Source: M3007 sp044226205 (GTDB taxonomy: Bacteria; Bacteroidota; Bacteroidia; Chitinophagales; Saprospiraceae). From it: a stretch of DNA of 64,000 bases. Location: positions 124,001 through 188,000 of the forward strand of contig JBGAHL010000005.1 in the NCBI GenBank assembly GCA_044226205.1, written 5' to 3'. This document shows positions 14,916 through 23,258 of the stretch, piece by piece. Made by a program: the position numbers and the translations under genes. The notes under the pieces are model-generated. The model saw nothing but the letters and a program-made list of their open reading frames with translations. It made no database searches and had not been told where the DNA came from. Every line of letters starts with the position of its first letter. The stretch's first letter is position 1.

Positions 14916-15542
14916 TTAAAGCTTTAAAATTTCGATTCCGCTTTTTAACAGGCGCACTTTACCCGCTTCAGACAATTTTTTCATCAGTCTGGAAATAACC
15001 TCGCGGGAAGAATTCAACTCCTGCGCGATCTCGGTGTTTGTGATGTTTAAAATATTGGTTTTCAAGGAATCACGATGCCTTCTTAAATAAAATTCGAGGC
15101 GCTCGTCCATGTTACGGAAAGCGATGTGATCGATGGTTTCCAACAGTTCTTCGTAGCGTTTGCGGTACGTACCGACCACAAAATGATACCAGGTGCGATA
15201 CTGGCGCATCCAGTGCTCGGTTTGTTCGATCGGGACCACGAGCAGGGTAGCGTTGCTTACTGCGCGGGCCGTGACGGCGCTGGCGCGGAATGTCCGGTCG
15301 CAGACCAGCGACAAGGCACAGGTGTCGCCCGGGTGCAGGTGGTACATGAAAAACTCGCTGCCTTCGTCGTTCTCGCGATACAGCTTGACGAGACCTTCCA
15401 GGACGATGATGGTGTTGCGAATATTTTGTCCGGCTTTCAGGAGCGTAGTGCCGGCTTCGATTTGAACAATCCTGCCTTTATCCAGTAATTCCTCAACAAG
15501 TGCTTCTTCCAGTTCGGGAAATAAATGACGATATGTGTTCAT
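14916..15542 (-). CDS. Crp/Fnr family transcriptional regulator (copy 2)
   Basis: 208 aa from the ATG at 15542 (an in-frame start 7 codons upstream is less typical). The beta-barrel sensor domain contains PGDTCALSLVC with Cys75 and Cys81, parallel to the cysteine pair of copy 1. The DNA-binding helix reads NSSREVISRLMKKLSE, nearly the same as copy 1, so both could recognise the shared TGTGA/TCACA operators. No FNR-type N-terminal cysteine cluster is seen. It lies immediately upstream of the TauE/SafE promoter and at the right border of the sulfur island. The sensed signal is unknown. Confidence 0.88.
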   Translation of the reverse strand: MNTYRHLFPELEEALVEELLDKGRIVQIEAGTTLLKAGQNIRNTIIVLEGLVKLYRENDEGSEFFMYHLHPGDTCALSLVCDRTFRASAVTARAVSNATLLVVPIEQTEHWMRQYRTWYHFVVGTYRKRYEELLETIDHIAFRNMDERLEFYLRRHRDSLKTNILNITNTEIAQELNSSREVISRLMKKLSEAGKVRLLKSGIEILKL

Positions 15543-15730
15543 AACAGAGCATTTCAAGGCCAAGGTCGGATTTTCCTGATCGTTTGAAGTCCCTGAAACA
15601 AGGGAATTTTGGATAAGTTTTGTTTTATAATTTATATTATGTTAAATAACGTAAAAAATTACCCCGAATCCAGTTTAAATCCCGCTAATTTTACCCGCCC
15701 ATTTATTCGAACTCTTTTTTGATCTGATTG

Positions 15731-17149
15731 ATGAAAAACGCGTACTACGATCTCGTTACACAAACTTTTGATTTTCCCCAGGACGGTTTCAGCCTTCGCA
15801 ACAATCAACTGTTATTCAATGAAATCGATCTCCTTGAACTGATCAAAAAATACGGTACTCCGCTAAAACTCACCTACCTCCCCAAAATCGGCGAAAAAAT
15901 CCAGACCGCCCGCAAACTGTTTCGCGACGCCATACAGCGCTACGACTACAACGGCAAATACATTTACTGCTACTGTACAAAAAGCTCGCATTTCGCTTTC
16001 GTGCTCAACGAAGTCCTGGAAAACGGCACCCAACTCGAAACCTCATCCGCATTCGATATCGATCTGGTTTGGCGTCTGTACAAACTCGGAAAAATCAACA
16101 AAAGCACCACGATCGTCAACAATGGCTACAAACCCAAAGCCTATGTGCAACGCGTCGCCGATCTGATCAACGAAGGCTTTTTGAACGTCATTCCGGTGTG
16201 CGACAACGTGGACGAACTCGATCAGTACGCCTCGCTCGTGCACGCGCCTAAATGCAATATCGGCTTGCGGATGGCCACTGAAGAAGAACCCAATTTTGAG
16301 TTTTACACGTCTCGCCTGGGCATTCGGCAGTCGGAAGTGCTGACTTTCTACAAGGAAAAAATTGCCCAGAACCCCAAGTTTGAACTAAAAATGCTGCACT
16401 TTTTTGTCGATACGGGCATAAAAGACACCATTTACTACTGGAGCGAACTCAAAAAGGGCATTAAGACCTACTGCGAACTTCGCAAGATCTGCCCTACCCT
16501 ATCCGCGCTCAATATCGGCGGCGGAATGCCCATTCGCAATTCGCTGAGTTTCGAGTACGATTACCCCTACATGGTGGCTGAAATCGTGCGATTGATCAAG
16601 GAATCCTGCGACAGCGAAGGCGTCCCGGAGCCAGACATCTACTCCGAGTTCGGCAAATACACCGTCGGTGAAAGCGGCGCCACCATATTTTCCGTCATTG
16701 GCAAAAAACAGCAAAACGACGCGGAACAATGGTACATGCTCGACAATTCTCTAATTAACACATTACCAGATAGTTGGGGTATTAAAGAACGCTTTATTCT
16801 CCTGCCCATCAACCATTGGGAAAAGGAGTACCAACGGGTGAATATCGGCGGGATCAGCTGCGACAACGCCGATTATTACAACTCGGAAGCGCATATCAAT
16901 CAGGTGTACCTGCCGGTTTACGACGAAAAAAAGGAGGAGCCGCTGTATATCGGCTTCTTCCATACGGGCGCTTACCAGGAATCGCTCAGCGGTTACGGCG
17001 GCCTCAAACACTGCCTTTTGCCGGCACCCAAGCACATTCTGATCGACCGGAATTACTACGGAGAATTTACCGATTGGGAAGTTTTTCAGGAACAGGATGC
17101 CAACTCCATGCTGCGCATTCTGGGGTACGACTCCCCTTACGCATCCTGA
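15731..17149 (+). CDS. speA: Arginine decarboxylase-like fold III PLP enzyme
   Basis: 472 aa from the ATG at 15731, directly after an in-frame TTG. It has the alanine-racemase-like fold III barrel. The PLP lysine is probably in YCYCTKSSHFAF, and glycine-rich phosphate-binding (LNIGGGMPIRN) and substrate-domain (ISCDNADYY) segments follow. This short form resembles the arginine decarboxylases of Bacteroidota rather than the long biosynthetic SpeA. Expected product is agmatine for polyamine synthesis. A possible weak -7 element TAATTTTA lies upstream. The stop codon abuts the stop of the convergent exonuclease gene (TGATCA). Confidence 0.82.
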   Translation: MKNAYYDLVTQTFDFPQDGFSLRNNQLLFNEIDLLELIKKYGTPLKLTYLPKIGEKIQTARKLFRDAIQRYDYNGKYIYCYCTKSSHFAFVLNEVLENGTQLETSSAFDIDLVWRLYKLGKINKSTTIVNNGYKPKAYVQRVADLINEGFLNVIPVCDNVDELDQYASLVHAPKCNIGLRMATEEEPNFEFYTSRLGIRQSEVLTFYKEKIAQNPKFELKMLHFFVDTGIKDTIYYWSELKKGIKTYCELRKICPTLSALNIGGGMPIRNSLSFEYDYPYMVAEIVRLIKESCDSEGVPEPDIYSEFGKYTVGESGATIFSVIGKKQQNDAEQWYMLDNSLINTLPDSWGIKERFILLPINHWEKEYQRVNIGGISCDNADYYNSEAHINQVYLPVYDEKKEEPLYIGFFHTGAYQESLSGYGGLKHCLLPAPKHILIDRNYYGEFTDWEVFQEQDANSMLRILGYDSPYAS

Positions 17150-17692
17150 TCAAAGACTCCAGCTGCCCATATATTTCAGGAAGAGTTTCACGAGGTTTTC
17201 CGCGTCTGAAATGCCACGATGGTGCATTCCTGTGAACAGGATGCCTTCTTTTTCGACCGCCTTGCGCAGCCCGATGCCTGTCCGCATGCGTTTACTGAGG
17301 CGGTATTGTTCTTTCAGGTTGACGTGGTGCTCGGCCCAGTCGGCGTCCAGCCGGTGCAGGCGACAATCGCTGATAAACATTTTTTTATCAAAAGAACCCC
17401 AGGAGCAAAGCAGGTAATCCTCTTCCTCGATACGCGCCCAATCCTGAAACTCCTCAATCACATCCGGAAATGTTTTGGCGCGATTGACGTCTTCCTGGGT
17501 AATACTGGTCAGTTGCCTGCAAAAGGGCGACAGCGTCGGGTGAACGACCGGCTTGATAAATCGATTGAATTTGCCGCGCACCTCACCGTAAGCATTTACC
17601 CGGAACGCCCCGATCTCAATGGTTTCCTGCACGTAACCGATGGGCATGTTTTCCCAACAGGTCGCTTCAAGGTCATAAACAATGTAATTCAT
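17150..17692 (-). CDS. DEDDh-family 3'-5' exonuclease (KapD/ERI1-like)
   Basis: 180 aa. Exonuclease motif I is YDLEATCW (Asp7, Glu9), a central Asp region is LLCSWGSFDKKMF, and the C-terminal HRGISDAENLVKLF supplies the His and Asp of the DEDDh signature. Inhibitor-of-KinA-pathway KapD and ERI1-like RNases share this layout. The substrate, RNA or DNA 3' ends, cannot be told from sequence. It is convergent with the decarboxylase gene, with no intervening base. Confidence 0.85.
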   Translation of the reverse strand: MNYIVYDLEATCWENMPIGYVQETIEIGAFRVNAYGEVRGKFNRFIKPVVHPTLSPFCRQLTSITQEDVNRAKTFPDVIEEFQDWARIEEEDYLLCSWGSFDKKMFISDCRLHRLDADWAEHHVNLKEQYRLSKRMRTGIGLRKAVEKEGILFTGMHHRGISDAENLVKLFLKYMGSWSL

Positions 17693-17716
17693 TCATTATG
17701 AGGATTATATGGGCGC

Positions 17717-18631
17717 TCAACGCAGTCCCAATCGGTGAAGCAGATACCACAGCCAAAGTCGTGCCTGCCGCTTTTGTGTTGCGAAGAAAAATCTTTGTTC
17801 CAGTTTGGCGTCAATTTTTTTATCAACTGGATGTACGAGCGGGAATGTAAGCGCCCCGGCAGCCAGTCGGGCAGCCTCGTTGCGGCCGCGGGTATTGGTA
17901 GCGCCCTCCTCCCCTACCCCTGTGTTTTGTACAAGATTGTTTTTTGGCACAATACACATGCCATTATTTTTAATAATACTATAAAACCAGGCATAGGCCC
18001 ATGAGTTGTTGCGACCGGCTTTTGTAACCCTGAATTTATCGTCCATATAGGTCCGCGACATCGTTCCGGGCAAATATTGCCGCGAGTCGAAATCGTCAAG
18101 CCCGTCGAGGTTGAGCGACATTTTAGCCCAGGCCCTGCGCCAGCCTGCCCAGCCCCAAACGAAGGAAAAGCGGGAAAAAACATAACTCTCCCGCAAATTT
18201 TCCGTCGAGGCGGCGATCAGGTTGGACCCACCGATGTGCATGATCTGTTCGTCGTGGCTGTAACGGTCGAGCAATTCGGCGCAGAAAGCAAAAAACGAGG
18301 GGTCGGGCACGCAATCGTCCTCCAGTATGATACCCTTTTCTTCGGCTTCAAAAAACCAGGAAATAGCGCCGAATACACCCTTACGCAGGCCCGCATTTTC
18401 GTCCCTGAACAAGGTAAACACTTCGCACGGCCAGTCGATTTCCTGCTCGATCAGCATTCGAACGGATTGCACTTTTTCCAGGTCCTGCGCATTGCCGGGG
18501 CGGGGCCCGTCGCAGTGAACGTACAATCTGGAAGGTTGCACGTCGCGCAGGCGGGCAAGCGTGGCCCTGGCGTGGGCTGGCCGGTTAAAGACCAAAAACA
18601 AAACGGGTACGGTACAACGATGGTATTCCAT
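17717..18631 (-). CDS. GT-A-fold glycosyltransferase (family 2-like)
   Basis: 304 aa from the ATG at 18629-18631. It begins VPVLFLVFNRP, typical of nucleotide-diphospho-sugar transferases, and has an acidic metal motif ILEDDCVPD (EDD at 104-106). The WGWAGWRRAW segment is characteristic of a glycosyltransferase subgroup found in surface-polysaccharide loci. The sugar and acceptor are unknown. Its start codon overlaps that of the longest reading frame for the divergent FkbM gene (CATG at 18629-18632). Confidence 0.8.
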   Translation of the reverse strand: MEYHRCTVPVLFLVFNRPAHARATLARLRDVQPSRLYVHCDGPRPGNAQDLEKVQSVRMLIEQEIDWPCEVFTLFRDENAGLRKGVFGAISWFFEAEEKGIILEDDCVPDPSFFAFCAELLDRYSHDEQIMHIGGSNLIAASTENLRESYVFSRFSFVWGWAGWRRAWAKMSLNLDGLDDFDSRQYLPGTMSRTYMDDKFRVTKAGRNNSWAYAWFYSIIKNNGMCIVPKNNLVQNTGVGEEGATNTRGRNEAARLAAGALTFPLVHPVDKKIDAKLEQRFFFATQKRQARLWLWYLLHRLGLR

Positions 18632-18686
18632 GCCAATCAACCAAAAAAAAGTCCGAGCTTTGGGCCGAAATAACGGCAATTTTTGG

Positions 18687-19478
18687 ATGCAAGAACTGAT
18701 GCGGCGCGTGCGCGCAAAATTTTACAAGTGGACGGAGCGCAAAGTGCGTATTCCGATTGAACCTTTGGTCAAAACAGAACGCCTCGGTTCCCTTTATGGC
18801 GGCTGGATAATTCCCGAAAACTGGTTTGACCAACACTCGGTTTGCTACCTGGTCGGCGCAGGGGAAGATATCTCGTTCGACCTTGCACTGGTAGCCCGCT
18901 ACCGCTCGAAAGCCTGGATCATCGACCCGACGCCTCGCGCCCACGATCATTTCAAGCGCTGGAAAAAACAAACGGAAGCCGGCCAGCCAACCGAATGCGG
19001 CACTTGTCAGGACGGCCACTACCCTGCTTTCCCTGCCGATCTGATCGGTCAAATCACATTTTGTCCGGTTGGTTTGTGGAATGAAGATACCACGCTTCGT
19101 TTTTTCGCTCCACGCAATGAAGCCTACGTTTCACATTCGCTGGTCAATCTTCAACGCTCGGAAAAGCACATCGAAGTGCCGGTAAAAAAGCTGGGCACGC
19201 TGATGAACGAACTGGGTCACAAACGTATTGATTTACTCAAAATAGACGTAGAAGGCGCTGAATATCAAGTACTTGAAGCAATGTTGGCCGACAATATCGA
19301 AGTGGATGTGTTGTGCATCGAATACGACGAAACCGCGACCAATCACCTCGATAAAGGCTACATTGACCGAATCGAGAATTCTTTGAAAGCCCTGGTTCAG
19401 GTGGGCTACCGTGTGATCGCCCGGGAAAGTAATTGTCACAACTACACGCTGGTGCACCGGCGGCGACTGTCTTCATGA
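18687..19478 (+). CDS. FkbM family SAM-dependent methyltransferase
   Basis: 263 aa from the ATG at 18687. A longer version from 18630 would leave no promoter space against the divergent glycosyltransferase gene. SAM-binding motif CYLVGAGEDISFD and the FkbM hallmark IDLLKIDVEGAEYQVLEAML are present. Family members O-methylate sugars or other small substrates. Its stop overlaps the start of the next glycosyltransferase (ATGA at 19475-19478), implying translational coupling and a common role in glycan decoration. Confidence 0.82.
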   Translation: MQELMRRVRAKFYKWTERKVRIPIEPLVKTERLGSLYGGWIIPENWFDQHSVCYLVGAGEDISFDLALVARYRSKAWIIDPTPRAHDHFKRWKKQTEAGQPTECGTCQDGHYPAFPADLIGQITFCPVGLWNEDTTLRFFAPRNEAYVSHSLVNLQRSEKHIEVPVKKLGTLMNELGHKRIDLLKIDVEGAEYQVLEAMLADNIEVDVLCIEYDETATNHLDKGYIDRIENSLKALVQVGYRVIARESNCHNYTLVHRRRLSS

Positions 19479-20695
19479 ATGTCCTCTTGCTCAATACCTA
19501 TGCGCATGGCGGCGCTGGAATTGCGTGCCGGCGACTGTTGACGGCGTTGCAGGGGGCGGGAGCAAAAGCAGATCTGCTCACCGCAACAGACCTCGGTCGA
19601 CGCTGGCCTTTTTATGCCGAACGACTCTCTTTTTTGCCCTATGAACGCGACAAGTCGGTGCGTTTTGCCTTCTCGCTCGCCAATTTCGGGCACGACCTGC
19701 GCCGACACCCTTTGGTCAAAAAAGCGGACGTAATTCACCTGCACTGGATCAATCAGGGCTTTTTGTCGCTGGACAATATTCACCGCCTCGCCAGTCTCGG
19801 GAAACCAATCGTATGGACGCTGCACGATATGTGGACATTTACCGGAGGTTGTCATTACAGCCGGGGTTGCGATCATTATCGACAACAATGCGGCAATTGT
19901 TTGTACTTGCAACGCCCGGGGCCAACGGACTTGTCGCATCGCCTGTGGGCAAACAAACAGCGACTTTATCCGCCTCAAATTCAATTTGTTACGTGCAGCG
20001 AATGGCTTGCCGATGTGGCGCTCGGCAGCGGACTTTTACAAAACAGGCCGGTCGAGGCAATCCCCAACCCCATCGACACGAATCTTTTCAAACCTCTGGG
20101 GGATGCGGAATGGCGGCAGGCCCGGCAATCGCTGGGGATCAAGGAAAATGAACGGGTCCTGCTTTTTGCAGCTATGAAAGTTTCGGACGAGCGAAAGGGC
20201 TTCTCCTACCTGCAAGGCGCCCTGCAAATGCTGAAACAAAGCCGACCCGATTTTCCCCTGAAAATTTTGGTCCTGGGGCAAACAGATCCCGCGTTCCTTG
20301 CACAGCTGCCTTTCGAGTCTGTGGCCCCCGGCCTGATCTCGGCGCCCGAACGGCTGGCAACGCTCTACGCCGCATCCGATTTGTTTGTCATTCCTTCGCT
20401 GGAAGACAACCTGCCCAACACGGTGATGGAATCGCTGGCCTGCGGTACGCCTGTCGCAGGTTTTCGAACGGGCGGCATCCCTGAAATGGCAGGGCACTTG
20501 CAGGAAGGTTTTATAGCCGATCAAAAGGATATTTCAGGGTTGTCGAAAGGCATAGAATGGGTGCTGGACCTGCCGGTTGGCGAATATGAAAATTTACGCC
20601 GTCGGGCAAGAGAGAAAGTCGAGCGGGAATACCAAAATTCGGTGGTTGCAAGCCGATATTTGAACCTTTACAAGCGTTTGGTTCAATCCGTATGA
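19475..20695 (+). CDS. Family 4-type glycosyltransferase
   Basis: 406 aa. The N-terminal Rossmann domain starts MNVLLLNTYAHGGAGIACRR and includes HLHWINQGF and VWTLHDMW. The cysteine-rich insert GGCHYSRGCDHYRQQCGNC is usual in this WcaC-like subgroup. The C-terminal donor-binding domain has PSLEDNLPNTVMESLACGTP with the conserved E-x7-E-type geometry. It probably uses a nucleotide-sugar donor for surface polysaccharide synthesis. ATGA overlaps link it to the FkbM gene upstream and the potassium-channel gene downstream. Confidence 0.87.
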   Translation: MNVLLLNTYAHGGAGIACRRLLTALQGAGAKADLLTATDLGRRWPFYAERLSFLPYERDKSVRFAFSLANFGHDLRRHPLVKKADVIHLHWINQGFLSLDNIHRLASLGKPIVWTLHDMWTFTGGCHYSRGCDHYRQQCGNCLYLQRPGPTDLSHRLWANKQRLYPPQIQFVTCSEWLADVALGSGLLQNRPVEAIPNPIDTNLFKPLGDAEWRQARQSLGIKENERVLLFAAMKVSDERKGFSYLQGALQMLKQSRPDFPLKILVLGQTDPAFLAQLPFESVAPGLISAPERLATLYAASDLFVIPSLEDNLPNTVMESLACGTPVAGFRTGGIPEMAGHLQEGFIADQKDISGLSKGIEWVLDLPVGEYENLRRRAREKVEREYQNSVVASRYLNLYKRLVQSV

Positions 20696-21786
20696 GAGCC
20701 AATTTTTTCGACATTGCCTTGTTATTCTTGCGTATCGCCAAACAAGGCCATGACAGACACAGTCGATTTTATCGCATTCACCAGGTCGTTCGCAGGCTGC
20801 GGACCGCATTCCTGCTGGTGGTATTTTCCATCGCAGTCGGCATGGTCGGGTATGTGGTTATTGAGGATTATCCCTGGTTCGACGCCTACTACATGTCGGT
20901 CATCACCCTGGCGTCGGTGGGCTTCGGCGAGATACACCCCCTGAGCATGGAAGGTCGGTTGTTTACCACCTTGCTGATCATCTTCAATATTGGCTTGTTT
21001 GCTTACGCTATTTCTACCATCACCGACGTGTTTGCCGGCGGGGGCTTTTCAAAACTTCTGATCGATTTTCACATGAACAAGCGGATAAACGAACTGAACC
21101 ACCACACCATCATTTGCGGGTTCGGGCGCCATGCCACCGAGGTTTCGCAAGAATTGGCCAAACAGGAAATGCCTTTCGTGATCATCGAGAAAAACCCCGA
21201 CAAGATCGCCAAACTGCGCTACGAAACCCCCTATTTGTACGTGGAAGGCGATGCCACGCATGATGAAATACTGGCGGAAGCCGGCATCGAGCGCGCTTCT
21301 GTGGTCGTGATCACGCTGCCCGACGACACGGGCAATCTGTTTATCACCATGTCGGCCCGTCAAATCAATCCCTCGTTGAGGATCATTTGCCGGGCCAACA
21401 ATGAAGCCGACGAGATCAAAATCCGGCGGGCGGGCGCCGATCACACGGTCATTCCCGAGCGCATCGGCGGTTTTTACATGGCTACGCTCATCAACAAGCC
21501 CCATTTGGTGGAATTTTTCAGTCTGCTTGCCAATATGGGGTCCTCGGGCGTTGTTTTTGAAGAAGTGCCGGTGAGTCAGCTGCGCGCCGAGTTCCAGCAC
21601 CGATCGATCGCCGAAGCAAAGTTCATTGAACAATCTCAGGTCACGCTCGTGGCCGTTCGGGAAGCAGGCGGGCATTACGAACTCAATCCGCCGGGCTCTA
21701 CCCTGCTCCTGCCGGACCACGATATCGTCGTGCTGGGCAGCCCGGTCCAGATGGAGCGATTCCGCGCGCAGATGCTGATTCATTGA
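20692..21786 (+). CDS. Potassium channel with TrkA-N/TrkA-C regulatory domains
   Basis: 364 aa. Two transmembrane helices (about 38-57 and 92-112) flank a pore loop with the filter TLASVGFGE (SVGFG 75-79). A cytoplasmic RCK domain follows: IICGFGRHATEV as the nucleotide-binding Rossmann start, DATHDEIL, and a C-terminal TrkA-C domain (about 280-360). The organisation is that of two-helix RCK-gated potassium channels such as MthK. It overlaps the glycosyltransferase gene by 4 nt (ATGA), an unexpected partner. Confidence 0.9.
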   Translation: MRANFFDIALLFLRIAKQGHDRHSRFYRIHQVVRRLRTAFLLVVFSIAVGMVGYVVIEDYPWFDAYYMSVITLASVGFGEIHPLSMEGRLFTTLLIIFNIGLFAYAISTITDVFAGGGFSKLLIDFHMNKRINELNHHTIICGFGRHATEVSQELAKQEMPFVIIEKNPDKIAKLRYETPYLYVEGDATHDEILAEAGIERASVVVITLPDDTGNLFITMSARQINPSLRIICRANNEADEIKIRRAGADHTVIPERIGGFYMATLINKPHLVEFFSLLANMGSSGVVFEEVPVSQLRAEFQHRSIAEAKFIEQSQVTLVAVREAGGHYELNPPGSTLLLPDHDIVVLGSPVQMERFRAQMLIH

Positions 21787-21879
21787 TGCAACACTTCGTT
21801 TGCTCGCAGAATGCTACCGCATTCTAAATCAGGCTTTTTTAACACCCAAAGACTGCTACTTTCACTCAAAAAATAAAGA

Positions 21880-22329
21880 GTGAGATCAATTCTGCTTTTC
21901 CTCGGGCTCCTCGCCTTTTCAGGCGCGCTGCTTGCCCAATGCCCCCAAATCCAGTTGAATGACCTGCAATTCCTGCAAAAGACCGAACCCGCCTTCAAGG
22001 AAGCCAAAATTCAGGCCCTTGGATTCGATGCACACAACGAATTCGTGCGCAACGGCGCTACATTCAAGGGCTACAACAAATGCTGGCAAACGACCATCAA
22101 CGGGCAGGCTATTTTTGAGCAAAAACTGATTTGGAACGTCACGCAAAACACGGTGATGTTTCTGACGCTCAATGAGGCGCATTACCAATCCTTGCGCGAA
22201 GCCGTGGGCGACCGCCACCCCGAAGCGGGCGGCCAGACGGTTGTCATCGGCAAGATGTTTCGCTACGAATTCAGCATCCAGCGACTGGATGGCCTGGACT
22301 ATTTCGCCCTCGCCGTTGCGTTGCGTTGA
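21880..22329 (+). CDS. Secreted protein of unknown function
   Basis: 149 aa starting with GTG at 21880; no ATG precedes the signal sequence. The N-terminus RSILLFLGLLAFSGALLAQ is a signal peptide with a Q after the probable cleavage, common in Bacteroidota. The mature part has three cysteines and a mixed alpha/beta character. No family was recognised. It lies about 90 nt after the channel gene; an imperfect hairpin with a delayed T tract (21808-21840) may separate them. Confidence 0.6.
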   Translation: MRSILLFLGLLAFSGALLAQCPQIQLNDLQFLQKTEPAFKEAKIQALGFDAHNEFVRNGATFKGYNKCWQTTINGQAIFEQKLIWNVTQNTVMFLTLNEAHYQSLREAVGDRHPEAGGQTVVIGKMFRYEFSIQRLDGLDYFALAVALR

Positions 22330-22441
22330 GTTCATCATTTCTTCACGACAACTTAGCTGGCAACCTGATGGCCGTCGCGTCATTTCCCGTTTCCTTTGTT
22401 GAACAAGTCAACCCTCTGTTCATCAATTTAAACTTTCAGCC

Positions 22442-22624
22442 ATGACGATCTTCAACGAAGAAAACGAACTCCTGCAAACCGAAGAAATCCTCGAATCCGC
22501 GGCCGAAGAAATCGATCCGCAAGACGGCGAACCCGAAGAAAACGAAGAAGAACTGGAAGAAATTCTCGAAGAAGAAGAGTCGGAAGAAGAAGTCGAATCC
22601 GAAGAAGAAAATACGGAAGCATAA
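22442..22624 (+). CDS. Extremely acidic 60-aa protein
   Basis: 60 aa, of which 28 are Glu and 2 Asp, with no Lys, Arg or His, so the predicted charge is about -30. It begins MTIFNEENELLQTEE and then becomes nearly pure Glu-rich, likely disordered or a single charged helix. A strong terminator follows 24 nt after the stop, which supports a genuine transcription unit. No function is recognised; small polyanionic proteins can act as DNA mimics or counter-ion carriers, which is speculation here. Confidence 0.65.
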   Translation: MTIFNEENELLQTEEILESAAEEIDPQDGEPEENEEELEEILEEEESEEEVESEEENTEA

Positions 22625-22648
22625 AACCGGCTCTTGCCTCTTGCCGAC

Positions 22649-22687
22649 AGGGAGATTGTGTATTTCAAATGCGCAATCTCCCTTTTT
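22649..22687 (+). terminator. Intrinsic terminator after the acidic protein gene
   Basis: A 10-bp stem (AGGGAGATTG 22649-22658 with CAATCTCCCT 22674-22683), a 15-nt loop and a T tract. It overlaps the 3' end of the convergent gene. Confidence 0.8.
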
Positions 22688-23180
22688 ATTCCTTGTTCTT
22701 TGGGTTTTCAATCCTCAAAATCAAACCCGAATGAAGGCACTGGTGCACTTCTACCAGCTCGCCCGGCATTACCTGTTTGAATTTTTTCAACAGAGGCGAT
22801 AACTCCTTCAACGAGAAGCGGTATGGCCCGATATCGTAGGTAATGGTGGCTACCCCGTCGGGGCGTTCCACGTAGGCTGATTGTTCGATTTTGCCCTGAA
22901 TCACCCTTTTTTTACCCAAATACCAATCGCGCGCCAGGCTGACGAGCAGTTTGGGGGAGCCGTCCTGAAAAAAATGCAACACCAGCAACGCCACATACAA
23001 AAGGACCGAGGCGCCTAGCAAAAATCGAAACGTGTTTTCAACGTGAAAAAAAACGAGAACCTCAACCAGCAACATGATGGCTGCCAGTTGGACGCCGTGC
23101 TTCAGGACCTGCTTGAACAACGCCTTCCTGATGTAGCGGCGGTCTTTGTTTGAAAAAGGAATAATTCGTTCTCCTGTCAT
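22686..23180 (-). CDS. Membrane protein of unknown function with two helices
   Basis: 164 aa. A basic N-terminus precedes two hydrophobic helices (about 29-46 and 50-68). A soluble C-terminal domain of about 90 residues follows, containing DIGPYRFSLKELSPLLKKF. The layout recalls small membrane proteins with a cytoplasmic beta-rich domain. I do not recognise a family. It is convergent with the acidic protein gene. Confidence 0.65.
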   Translation of the reverse strand: MTGERIIPFSNKDRRYIRKALFKQVLKHGVQLAAIMLLVEVLVFFHVENTFRFLLGASVLLYVALLVLHFFQDGSPKLLVSLARDWYLGKKRVIQGKIEQSAYVERPDGVATITYDIGPYRFSLKELSPLLKKFKQVMPGELVEVHQCLHSGLILRIENPKNKE

Positions 23181-23258
23181 CCGAGCCTCAAACTTAGGCG
23201 CGCGAATGAATCCGTACAGCCCCGAGGCGTGAACTTTACCAAAACTTAACCTGATGAA

